The position numbers and the translations under genes are program-made. Shown piece after piece: positions 53,872-64,000 of a DNA stretch of 64,000 nt. The stretch covers positions 3,100,001-3,164,000 of the forward strand of contig NBAZ01000001.1 in NCBI GenBank assembly GCA_002794735.1. The letters are read 5' to 3'. Under the pieces are notes generated by a model. The model ran no database searches and was not told the origin of the DNA. It was given only the letters and a program-made list of their open reading frames with translations. Position 1 is the stretch's first letter, and each line of letters opens with the position of its first letter. This DNA comes from Pyrrhoderma lamaoense (Eukaryota > Basidiomycota > Agaricomycetes > Hymenochaetales > Hymenochaetaceae).

Positions 53872-56466
53872 ATGGAACGACGCTCTCGGTTCAATTCTGT
53901 GATAAAAGAGAACGATCGACCAAATACTTCTGTGTCTCAAGTATCAATAAAACATCGGAAGCGATCCAGTTCCTTGTTTGCTCTCAACGAGTTGTTTGCA
54001 CCGTCACCTCCTCTTTCTCCTAGTGTATCTATCAACTTTAACAAATGCTCTGGTAAATCTGGTGAGATACCAATCCTCCTTGACTTTCTGACTACAAGCT
54101 CTATGCCCTCCGATGAACGGCTTTCACAAATGGCAAATCTGAAACCAGAGCTTCCTCCCTTAGCCAGATTTTCCCCAATGACTGCGTTCTTTCCTATGAG
54201 TGATAGCTTTGGTACTATAGATACTATAGGGACCCAGGCATTTGGATCTAATGGTACTGGCTCCTCCAGTTTTGTGGAATACATGATTTTGGCCTCTAGC
54301 AACAAATTACCTCTGCAGTCACCTCTTGACTCTGACTTAATGGGCGCATCGACAGCAGAAGAAGAAAAATCTATAATATCTACTACCCCATATCAAAAGG
54401 CCATACGTACATCTCTTAGCATGCCAGAAGTACAGGTACAAGACTATGACAAAGATCAAAAAGTATCTCATGACACACATCAATTTACCACCTCAGCTTA
54501 CCTCACTTCACCTTTTAAATATGGAGACTCTTGTGAAGCGCTTCTTTCTTCTTCAAGGTCTTTCTTTGCTAGTGATCTTTCTAATCCATCTCCTTCAAAG
54601 AAACGTAGGGGACATGTCCCATTAACAGTCTCCACTGGACAGCTCGAATCGGAAAAGATTAGGACATATGAAGTTGATTCGGGACCCTCTTCTGCTTCTA
54701 GCGAAAATTTCTTATCTCCACCTTCCGCTACAAGCTCTGATAAGACTCCAACCCAGTCTACGTTTGTAAATCAGCAGTCTATCGACAATAAACATATAAG
54801 CCATAGAACCAATAAAGCTACGCACCACGGGACGCTATATGCTGGAAAGGATTCTGATAACCAGAGTTTACCTCTATTCGAATCTTTATTACCCAACTCG
54901 CGTAGTGGAAGCAGTCTGTCGTCATCGGTGTCAGATGATAAGACTCCCACTCAGTCCACTTATAACAAATATTTGAAAAAATCTTACCCACCTTCCCTGT
55001 ATTCGAAGCCTTCGCAAGGTTGCTCCGATATTCCAATAGTCAATATTTCATCCGCAAATACAAATATACGGATTAAGACCTCTCATACTAGCTCCAGTCT
55101 AGATCGGACAAGACAACCTAATTTTAAACTAGTGCCGGATAATGTCTCTGACATTTGTCTAAATAATAGTGAGAGTTCTATGATCACCGAAAATGCACAT
55201 GTCTTTGAACATGCATCTGCACTCCCTGTCCCGTGTCTAAAACACGCGCAGTGGCTTCGTGATATTATCGTCGAACTCTGGATAGACCAAGAAGGGTTTC
55301 GTGCAATCAGGCCTAAATTTTACTTAGCATCTGTCAGCAATTCCCTTCAATATACGCCGTCCATCGACACCAGAACCAAAGTGGGGAGGGATATTTATTC
55401 CAGCCCATTCGATGACCCCTTATTCACGACTGTCGCCGAATTTTTTCCTGTCTCACGCACGGCACATTATTTTCACCATGCTACACTTGACCGTGCGCCC
55501 ACGCTCAACCGTATCGCCGCTAACGGCGAGGAGACACGGGATTACATTACCCGTGCGGCTACCCTCGTAATACGGGATAATGGTGTGTTTTTTGTACAAG
55601 GAACGGAAGATTATCACGTCGAACACGATCCATCTACAACCGAATCTCTCGGCTCTGGTTATGGCCACGGAGAACGTGAGCACATAATCCGTCTCAACTG
55701 GCGATTCGAATATTTCGTCTCTAGTCGTCGTCCCGACGGAAGAAGCTCGCACAAAGGCGAGAGAATGTTTACTCCACTTTCATTCTCCTGTACACCAGCC
55801 CTACTTGCCCCAGAGCGTGCTCATAAAGTTAAAGTACTGCATATAATGAAGAAAACGCTTCTTCCAAATTTAGTCGCTCAGAAGCTGGAACCTCCTGATT
55901 TTCCCTATCTTCGTACCCAAAACCTTGATCCAATTAGTAGTATAAGCAATAAGCTACATGCACTGAACTCACAGTCCTCAGTTGCTTCTCTTGTGTCAGC
56001 TTCCTTAGCTTCTCTCCCAGTCAGTGACTCGATTGCATCATTCTCTTCACAGAAGTCAATCGGTGGGATACTTTCTAAAGCAGGTATCCGAATTACTGGA
56101 GGACGGAAGGCCGCCTCTCACATTGGTCACGCTGCCCCTCCCAAAGTGAACTCTGCCTCATCACCCATTGAAAAATCAAATTCCCAGGCCACGCGTGTGA
56201 GTCGTCATAGACGCGGTAGCCACAGCGAAACCATTCCGGAGGAGATTGTACGACTACAGAATAAGTCTATCCGAGTCTCGAGCCACGGGCGTACTCACTC
56301 AGTTCCGAAACCTAGTGTAGAACTTATAGGCCCGATTATCCCTCGGGAAGAGTTACTAAGGATATTTGAATGTGAATCGAAAGACAAAGATATTCGAAAC
56401 GGCATATGCACGGGCGAGAACACACTATTAAGATCCACCCTTCCAGTTCCACCTAGGCATAGATAG
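53872..56466 (+). CDS. Uncharacterised 864-residue protein with disordered N-terminus
   Basis: Intronless frame of 864 codons from the ATG at 53872 (MERRSRFNSVIKEND). Residues 1 to about 450 are Ser/Thr/Pro-rich and look disordered; they include two copies of a short SSDKTPTQST-like motif (residues about 285-295 and 355-365). A compact region from about residue 455 to 690 looks folded: HAQWLRDIIVELWIDQEGFR, VGRDIYSSPFDDPLFTTVAE, RAATLVIRDNGVFFVQGTED, RLNWRFEYFVSSRR, FTPLSFSCTPALLAPERAHK. The C-terminus is again basic and Ser-rich. I do not recognise a family; it resembles conserved hypothetical proteins of basidiomycetes. No signal peptide or membrane segment. It is convergent with ALG9. Confidence 0.7.
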   Translation: MERRSRFNSVIKENDRPNTSVSQVSIKHRKRSSSLFALNELFAPSPPLSPSVSINFNKCSGKSGEIPILLDFLTTSSMPSDERLSQMANLKPELPPLARFSPMTAFFPMSDSFGTIDTIGTQAFGSNGTGSSSFVEYMILASSNKLPLQSPLDSDLMGASTAEEEKSIISTTPYQKAIRTSLSMPEVQVQDYDKDQKVSHDTHQFTTSAYLTSPFKYGDSCEALLSSSRSFFASDLSNPSPSKKRRGHVPLTVSTGQLESEKIRTYEVDSGPSSASSENFLSPPSATSSDKTPTQSTFVNQQSIDNKHISHRTNKATHHGTLYAGKDSDNQSLPLFESLLPNSRSGSSLSSSVSDDKTPTQSTYNKYLKKSYPPSLYSKPSQGCSDIPIVNISSANTNIRIKTSHTSSSLDRTRQPNFKLVPDNVSDICLNNSESSMITENAHVFEHASALPVPCLKHAQWLRDIIVELWIDQEGFRAIRPKFYLASVSNSLQYTPSIDTRTKVGRDIYSSPFDDPLFTTVAEFFPVSRTAHYFHHATLDRAPTLNRIAANGEETRDYITRAATLVIRDNGVFFVQGTEDYHVEHDPSTTESLGSGYGHGEREHIIRLNWRFEYFVSSRRPDGRSSHKGERMFTPLSFSCTPALLAPERAHKVKVLHIMKKTLLPNLVAQKLEPPDFPYLRTQNLDPISSISNKLHALNSQSSVASLVSASLASLPVSDSIASFSSQKSIGGILSKAGIRITGGRKAASHIGHAAPPKVNSASSPIEKSNSQATRVSRHRRGSHSETIPEEIVRLQNKSIRVSSHGRTHSVPKPSVELIGPIIPREELLRIFECESKDKDIRNGICTGENTLLRSTLPVPPRHR

Positions 56467-56639
56467 TCAAGTTACTTTGTTTCTTTTATAATATTACAAT
56501 CTACGTATCTGAATAACCTGTAAAGAGTCTATTTATGAATTTGCGTATTTCAGAACTCATACAAAGCACTGCAACAACGGAAAATGATATATAAGTTAAA
56601 CATGATTTATGGTCTACAACAAATGATCATGAGAATGAT

Positions 56640-59050
56640 CTAGTTGTCCATTGGGGTATCTGCATATAAGCCCTTTTTCTTAAGTAGACAATAGTCTCCA
56701 TATGAATTTTGTGACCACCACCACTCCCCAGGCGCCCAGAGAACACGGGTAAGTAAGGGCGAGTGAGCAGCATCTAGGAAGTGCGCGCAATGTACACGTT
56801 CCCAGTTTTCTTTATCAATGACATAACGCGGCTCAAGATCACTGGACCTAGGATGTTCCGGAAAGTCAAGATCAATCAAATATTGACAAGAATTGATATC
56901 AACCTGATGTCAAAACAATCAGTAAAAGTACAAAGATACTTTAGGGAAATTATTGGACTTACATAGTGCCTCGGATCTTCCTTATTCAGGTCGTTGAGGT
57001 CCTCGGGGACAAACCTCGTCCCGTTCCGTTTCCAAAGAGAGCCACCACTTCCACCCTTGACAAAGTGCCTCGGAAGCATCCCGTTGAATTCACTTTTTAC
57101 AAACTCCACATTTACCCCGTCGGGTATGAGAAAATGACTTGGGAAGCGGTGCCATTCCTTACCAAGACACAGCGTGATATTAAGTGCTTTTAGTGGACCA
57201 TAGTCGATTCGCTGGACATTCTCTTCACTTAAACGTGCGTGAGGGGGTGGGGGTACGGGCTGTGGCAGAAATCCAGTTACGTTCAATACGCGAACAAGCT
57301 CTTTTGTCTCCAAGTGATGGGCTAGCTCAAGAGGAGCATGGAAATAGTAACTCTGAGCAAGGATACGAGAAACAGACACGATCCCAGTGAAAATTACCAC
57401 GGATAGAGTAACAAGTCTAAAGAATGACGTCTGGGATGCCCGGTATGGAGAACGTGTAACTTTGACATAGGCCGCCTCGAGCCAGCCGCGTAAGAGATAT
57501 ATGGTAACCGCGGCGTTAAAAGCAAGGAAAGGGTATGCTGGGAAAAAGAATCGTTCTTCTTTATGAGCTTGGGTTGAGAGGATAAAGAACCAGACGAAGA
57601 AGGGAGCCAGTCGGAAGGCCAGTAACGTATAGGGAGAACTACGAGGACCAAGAGCGGCGTCCTTTTCCTTCTCAGCCGATGTTGCTGGTAAAAGTGGCCC
57701 ACCGACTCGCTTGTTATCCACAAAGTATGTGATAAAGAGCGCTGGTAAGGAGACAAGGGCAAGTGGTGTGATAACATTGAAATTAATGAAAAGATTGGCA
57801 ATATAGAAAAACCACGGTTCAGTGCCATATAGGTCAGGACCTCGAAAAGAGCCACCGAAGATATTATACTTGACAATGTTCCACGGGACAACAGTCAACT
57901 TTCCATAAGCCAAAGTATCAACTGCAATCACCGGCATCTATTTTTTTGTTAGTATATATAGATAATACATCATGATATGAAGTAATTTCATACGAGGACC
58001 AGAGCCGCACAGGAACCTGCAATGAACAGGCGAGAGATACGGGAAGTGAACCAGGCCTTCCACTTATCCGAGGTCACTCGATCCGCACCACGAATGTAGA
58101 GTTCTTCAAGAACAAAAGGGATAGCAAGTGCCAGAGAGAAAGGCCAGCCAACAAGTGCTCCGAGTGCGAATAAGACTGTCCCGTATAAAGTGCGAGAAGA
58201 ATCCTCAAGTGAAGGGGGGCGATCGTATACGAAAAGGCTAGAAAGTTGGTAAACATAGCAAACGTGGACGGAAGAAAAGCTAGAAAGCAAATTCAGCTCT
58301 AGTACACTTCGTGTGAGAAGGATAATATTGACCGGTAGATGCGTTCCACATTCCAGCACTGAACATGAGTATAAAGAGGAAATATCTTCCAACTCTATAG
58401 TTTATATGCTCCATGACAGCACGGTATAATTTAGCCTCGCATATGGAAGAGATAAATGCAAAGACTATTCGCAACATGAAGAATGTTGCACGCTTAATCG
58501 ATATTGTTAGATTATTTTTTTGTAGAATGAGCAAGCTACACACTTTATCTAGTTTTAAAAGACGTGTGAGAAACGTTGCAGGATATAGGTGGAAGGCTAT
58601 ATATGCCCAACTTCTAATCGCATATTTGGGTGAGGTTTCCCAAGTTTGGAACCCGTAGCCTCGATCCAGGTAATGAAGAGGCTCCCAGAAGTTATATACT
58701 TTTTGGAAGGGTATTGAGATTTAGCAATTCGTGCTACAAATAAGTAGAAGATGCATACCTTCATCACAGTCCGAGATATTAGAGTACATAGCACCACTCA
58801 CTCGGATAAGTAAGAGAATCCGTATCGCAGCAGAAAAACTAGGACACCATGGGCCTCTCTGTGCTCTTTTGACATTTGTTAGTGAGAACTATTTAAGAAG
58901 AAAACAATGAATAAGGTGATCAATCATTTACCTGCGTGTCTGGTCCTGAAGTAGTCCATCGTGTCGGGCAGCACGTTTTATCACGGGCTTCGTCTTAGCC
59001 CTTTCTGGACGGTGAAAGCGTAAAGTCTCGACACCAGGCCGTAGGCTCAT
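56640..59050 (-). CDS. ALG9: Alpha-1,2-mannosyltransferase Alg9 (GT22; one apparent deletion)
   Basis: ER multi-pass enzyme that adds alpha-1,2-mannose from dolichol-phosphate-mannose to the lipid-linked N-glycan precursor. The start at 59050 gives MSLRPGVETLRFHRPERAKT; spliced exons give ISDCDEVYNFWEPLHYLDRG with the acidic loop of GT22 enzymes, then YGFQTWETSPKYAIRSWAYI, MFSAGMWNAST, LGALVGWPFSLALAIPFVLE, VIAVDTLAYGKLTVVPWNIV, DLYGTEPWFFYIANLFINFN and HKEERFFFPAYPF, the GT22 HKEER motif. It ends YGDYCLLKKKG plus a short tail. One base appears missing in the six-C run (58214-58219 on the plus strand as G): with seven the frame reads IAPPSLEDSSRTLYG and joins the next segment. Confidence 0.88.
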
Positions 59051-60364
59051 GATGAGATAATTTTTTGCGAAAACCTGATGCCAACGTCACAGAGACTTTA
59101 TATTGAGCGAAAAAGATGTTTTTAGTGCGTGCCGCGGAAGTTCGTGTCAATGCTGACGAGGACATTTCGCGCTCCTAAGTCTCCGTTGCGCGACTAGCCG
59201 AGAACGTATGATCGACGGGTGGCTTGGTGCATATGATATTTTTTTGCCTAAATGCTCTGTTTTAGCTAGTTCCAGGCTGTGGCCACTCGTATTCCGCATT
59301 ATTCTTCACTATCAATCATTAGGATACTCTGATAAAAAAGCAGGAGGTAAATTTATCACTTACCGTAACTCCGTTCCATGATCATGGCCATCATCTGAGT
59401 TCATATGGCAATCTTTCCTATACACCTATGTTTTACTTATATCACCAGCATAGTAAATTGCGGTTCCCGATTCTGAAATATAATACCTGTCACTTTAGCT
59501 CCCACCTAGGCCCTTAGGCACATGGTTCGTCGTGGGGATCATGGGTCAAGGAGATAGTGCGACGCACGACTGGAAATTTCTGGAGCCCATACAGGCATGA
59601 GAGGTGGCTAATGTGTAGTCAAAAGACGAGGGATCCTCGGCAAAGCCTCGCAAGATGCTTCCCTTTGAAGGGGTGATTAATACAAACTGGTGACTCACAT
59701 TACGGTGACTCTGTGACACTGCTAGTTACACGCTAACAATAAGAAATGACTTACACATTACGAAATTCGTAGCGGTGATAGCCATTATTCACATAATCTT
59801 CATTAATTTCCGTTTTCTCTCGAGCTACTGCATGTCGAGTCCATTTATCTTGTTCTAACATTCACTCACATTAAGTAACCCAAATTCGCCCAAGAACTAC
59901 CCTTCCAAGCATGTCAATGACGACCCAGGTGAAACCTAGAAGAATTGAGTCGTGAGCTAGTTTTAGATGGCATCTAATCAAGATCAATCGTACCCCATAA
60001 CAGATACTCAATTGTAAACAGATCTTCCCAATTGGTTACAGAAAAAGAACGTAGATTCACTACATAAACATAAATCAATTTATGCAGATAGAAGATTAAC
60101 TCAATAGGAATTAGGGCAGTACTTGCAGCCCTTTTTTCAATTAATAAGGTAGAGGAGGGATAGGTAATCTCAACGAGAAGATACAGATCAGTTACAAGAG
60201 CAGCGATTAAATTAAGCGTTATGGTAAGTTAAATACACAGATGGAAAAAGAATGTTTGGGGTATTGTTGATCGCATCTCATGGCGATTGAAGGTGATAGA
60301 TATTCTAAGAGAAAATAGCATACATTTGTACCCAGAGAACTATATTGCGTCCTATTCAGTAAAC
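59051..60364. other. Intergenic
   Basis: About 1.3 kb with the ALG9 promoter and the 3' side of the DUF6533 gene. No supported gene or RNA. Confidence 0.4.
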
Positions 60365-62855
60365 TCACGAACTCGCCTTCTCCCCATCACCGTTGACCCT
60401 GCTCACTTCCACACCCTCTCTCTCGTCACTATGTTCCGCCGCCGGCGGTGGTACCATTTGTGTCCGATAGTCGTTTAGCGACATTCTAATTCTGGGACTA
60501 ACAGGACTTTCCTCTCCAATGGGTGAAAGTTTTTCTTGTCTATCCCGTTCTTCTTCATTCATATCATATCTTGATACAAAGCTCTTGAGCTCAACGTTAT
60601 TTCCGCCATCAGACGCGTGTAATTCCCTTTCATCTGAGTCAGATCTCCTAGTATCGAGGCGCAATGCTTCCGTCCCTACAGTCCCTCTTGAGCTTAGGTC
60701 GACCGGTGGAACGCTTCCATAGCTAGTCTGAGTTCGTGCGAAAATAGATGAGCCAATCGTAGTAGTCAGAACACTTCCTGGTGTTATTCTCCCGTCCCGT
60801 AACCCCGCCCCTGGGACACGTTCCCGCCTGGAGAAGGAGAATGATAGTGAAGGGAGACCCGGACTTGTCGGGCTCTTAATGGGCGAGCCTGCATCCTTGC
60901 TATTGGTCGTCGAAGACGATGCCGTCTGCTGCGTTCCATCTGACACGACGCAATCTCTAAAGTCTAGATTGTTGCCATGTCCTCCAGTTCTGTTAGAGAG
61001 CGGTATATGTAGAGGGATCGATGGAGTGTTATTAGTTGGCTGGGATATCTCATATCCACGTTCACGCAAGTCGAGAATCATACGACAAGCGAGAACATCT
61101 GCAAACATAATACTCAGGGGGATGTTTATAGCCGACATAGCTTGGCGCGGTCTGCATTAATATAAATCTTTAGTCAGGAACATTATATTAAGCTTTGATT
61201 ACGGGAGCAAACCGATACGAACTGAAGATAAAATATTCCGTTCACCTATTGGTTGAAGTTGTCAATAGAGTCTTAGTAGGCCAATCAACACTCAGCATGA
61301 TATAACATACCAGATTAGCTATGGAGATCAACACGAAATAGAATATACCTGAAACGAGATCGTTGTCAAGCCGATATAACTCATTGAGAATGATATATCC
61401 GACAATAAACAATTAGATATGTACCTTCACGTAGGAAAGTCTGGACCAAGGGACTAGTAGTTGGTCCATACGTACGGCGCAATTGAAACGCTTTATAGAG
61501 TGTCATGACGGTAACGGAGGCATCAAATGCTAGAGATGCCATCTATTCGCAAGAGAAATAACGTTTGCCGTGTTGTTATTGAAGGAGGAAAGATAAAGAG
61601 AGGTGTTATACGTACAAAGAAACCTACATGCATTCAGTTTATTTATTGCTCATAGTTACAAGTAAAGAATTGCAGCTCACCTAATATATGAGCTGAGTGG
61701 GGTCTTGATTGGGGAAGACATGGACCCTTGTCAAAGAGTGCTATCAGCCATCCGGTAATTAGGTGTATGACTTCGAAATTACATACAGTATCTGCAGCTA
61801 TGAATGGTAGGGCTAAAGCCACTTTTAAGTAACATACATGCAAATAAGCAGAGGATCACTCTTACGAATCATTTGAGCGATAATAACATAGAGCTGATAT
61901 GACAGCACCCCACCAAGTCCCATACAGAGAAGGACCAATATATAGATATTTCTGTTAAAGAACGCATATGTCCGAATGAGAAGAACAACTTTAACCCATT
62001 TCCCAAGCAGAGTAAGAAGACCGTATAAAAGTAGTAAATATGGCTTAGTAAGTCTACATAGACAACATTGGTATCTGATAGTAATCATACCTTCAGCGCC
62101 AGCTTGATTCCATGTAGCTAGCGCTACAGGATACTAATCGGCAAAAACTTAAGTAAGCGAATATTACAATTCGCTTCCACAAATAATTGACGTACCCTGA
62201 ACAATGTATTGCATTTCTCAGCAGAATGGTTTGTGACAAAAACGAATAAGATAAAAGGCACGACAGTTAGGACCCAGTATCTAGTTGCATAAAGGATCAA
62301 GAGATGTGACATGATAAATAGTTGAAAGAGTTACCTGCAAAATAGATAGGAGCATTTAACAGCCGTCCATCTTGACTTTTAATAATTTCACTCTTCCCGA
62401 TATATCTTGAAATACATATGAAATATTCTAACCTTCCAGATCTGAAACGCATTGGGTTTGATTTGAGCTGTAGAACATGAATGCAGAAAAATTTCACGTA
62501 CGTATTTGTATTCTCTAGGAATGCATACAAACCAGTCCCAAACAACAACGGAGTCTGAGTATTCCAAACGATAGGAGCCAAAAATAAGTCACTCTGTGAA
62601 GAATAATTTGTGTAAAGTGTTACAAAACGACTCACACATGCCTATGAACAATATTATAGGAATCGAATCGATTATTGGATTGTGATCATGAAAGATAGGG
62701 GACCATCGAGTACTTACAGCAGAAAAATATCTGAGTTCTGTGGTATATCTTTACTCAATGCAATGAGATCAATCATAACGAAGGAATACGCACACAAAGA
62801 TAAAATACTTGGCTTCAGCGACTTGGGGAGGAAGACCACTAGTAGAGTCGGCCAT
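60365..62855 (-). CDS. DUF6533-type multi-pass membrane protein
   Basis: Multi-exon gene. The ATG at 62855 is chosen because it gives MADSTSGLPPQVAEAKYFIF followed, after a frame slip near 62789-62799, by AYSFVMIDLIALSKDIP, which matches the opening helix of DUF6533 proteins. Later pieces: YWVLTVVPFILFVFVTNHSA, VVLLIRTYAFFNRNIYILVL, LGGVLSYQLYVIIAQM, ASLAFDASVTVMTLYKAFQL and PLSIMFADVLACRMILDLRE, ending in a long Ser/Pro-rich cytoplasmic tail. About seven membrane helices are expected. This family is expanded in basidiomycetes and has no established function. Exon limits in the first third are uncertain; two bases may be missing from a GT repeat at the slip. Confidence 0.65.
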
Positions 62856-64000
62856 AGAATCAACTGTCGAGTGGGATTGTGGGGATGGAAGGATGCGATA
62901 GAAATGAGAGGCAAATTTAAAGAGAAATGCTCAAGGAAATATCCTGTCATAAGCATACGTACTTCTGAGAGAATCGAAGAGCAAAGTAGCGGACGTGGTG
63001 CGCTTTTACCAGGTTAAATATAATTACAAGTCTATATAAACTTGTCCAACAAATAACCAATTCAAAAAGGAAGATTAAAAGTGAAATGGACCGACCGAGG
63101 AATCAAGCCGCCGAGGGACCAATCAGACTAGTCAATATCACGCTCCATTGAAATGGCATGTAAACAAAATTTTGGCCTTTTGCGTGGGATCAAATCATAG
63201 TTAATTTTATTCAAAAAGAGGTCAATACTAGAATGCTTTTTACGGCATAACTGATGGAATGATTGGAAATATATCTTCAAAGCCACGAGAAAAATTTAGC
63301 GAAAGAAGAAGGTGCATTCAACCGTCGTTCTGTCATACTTATCCCCTATAATTTCCTATTGATTACGGTCAGTAAACCTTGAACGTATCATGCTTCCCAC
63401 CCGCACCTTCAATGACGGACAGACACGACACCTACAGATAAGCTTTCTCTAGTCCGTCATAGAATGCAGTCAAGGGAGAAAGCTAATATGCCTTTTTGTA
63501 ACGTGTTGCCCACATGAAGAATATCAATACATCAACACTACACGAGATTCCTTCCGAAATGATATTTCACAGACTTATTGACGTGACTAAAACGATCGGA
63601 GATGGTGTCCTCGATCCCAATACAGAGTTACGATTAACCCGATAGGAAGGGCCGATTGCTAGAGAGATTTATTGTGTGGGAAATCTGCTTTTATCCATGC
63701 ATCCATTGGAGACTAGAGGATACTCCCCCTTGAATCATATCAAAACACGCATACACTTGTCGCGTGATCCGTTGCCGTCCTCCTGAATAAATGTAGTAAT
63801 CGGCCCCTGAGCTCTGCCTATTTGTACTAATTAAGTCACAATTTTCAACTATACCTGCAGATCATACCAACACCCTTGCAGTGCTATTCGGACCCAACCA
63901 ATAAATGCAAGTGTTAGAAGCGAGATTGTTTCAATGGAGGCAGAAAACAGAGCTTTCGATATATCATTGGGTCAAGCAACAAAAGCAATTCCTTGTCCAA
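62856..64000. other. Right-hand end, no supported gene
   Basis: Promoter of the DUF6533 gene followed by about 1 kb in which no frame with introns, motifs or homology to neighbours could be recognised. Confidence 0.4.

Noticed and set aside
62682..63017. Plus-strand 111-residue frame at the right end
   Set aside because: It covers the antisense of the first exon of the DUF6533 gene and carries no recognisable feature.

Overview
The window reads as nuclear DNA of a filamentous basidiomycete, probably an agaricomycete. The evidence is AT-rich sequence, many short GT-AG introns of about 45-130 bases, secreted GH5 exo-beta-glucanases, a DUF6533 membrane protein, an aldos-2-ulose-dehydratase-like gene, and full-length housekeeping homologues (Dop1, calnexin, Snu114, prefoldin 1, Rac1, Alg9, mitochondrial uL10). 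The species cannot be told from the sequence.

Layout. 1-9 kb: a WD40/BCAS3-type protein cut by the left edge, two tandem AAA ATPase paralogues on the minus strand, and mitochondrial ribosomal protein uL10. 9-15 kb: a roughly 2-kb unit repeated three times head to tail, each unit carrying one copy of an orphan charged-protein gene that I do not recognise. 16-41 kb: four dispersed paralogues of a secreted GH5 exo-beta-1,3-glucanase with identical intron positions. Between them lie an Ssp120-like EF-hand protein, a large DOP1 gene, a small membrane protein, a Ser/Thr-rich type I membrane protein, and a tandem pair of aldo-keto reductases that share a 133-base identical tract. 41-63 kb: conserved housekeeping genes (calnexin, Snu114, prefoldin 1, Rac1, Alg9) with an aldos-2-ulose-dehydratase-like gene, an 864-residue unknown protein and a DUF6533 protein.

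How the genes fit together. Calnexin, Alg9, Ssp120-like and Dop1 serve the secretory pathway, and the GH5 enzymes and type I membrane protein are its cargo or cell-surface products; this is co-location only, not evidence of an operon-like unit. The GH5/aldo-keto-reductase stretch (29-41 kb) and the orphan triplication are the accessory, duplication-prone parts.

A caution for every gene model: at least a dozen apparent one- or two-base frameshifts occur, nearly all as missing bases and several in homopolymers, including inside essential conserved genes (Snu114, calnexin, Dop1, Alg9). The protein stays conserved on both sides. The simplest reading is uncorrected sequencing indels, so frameshifted paralogues should not be called pseudogenes from this sequence alone.
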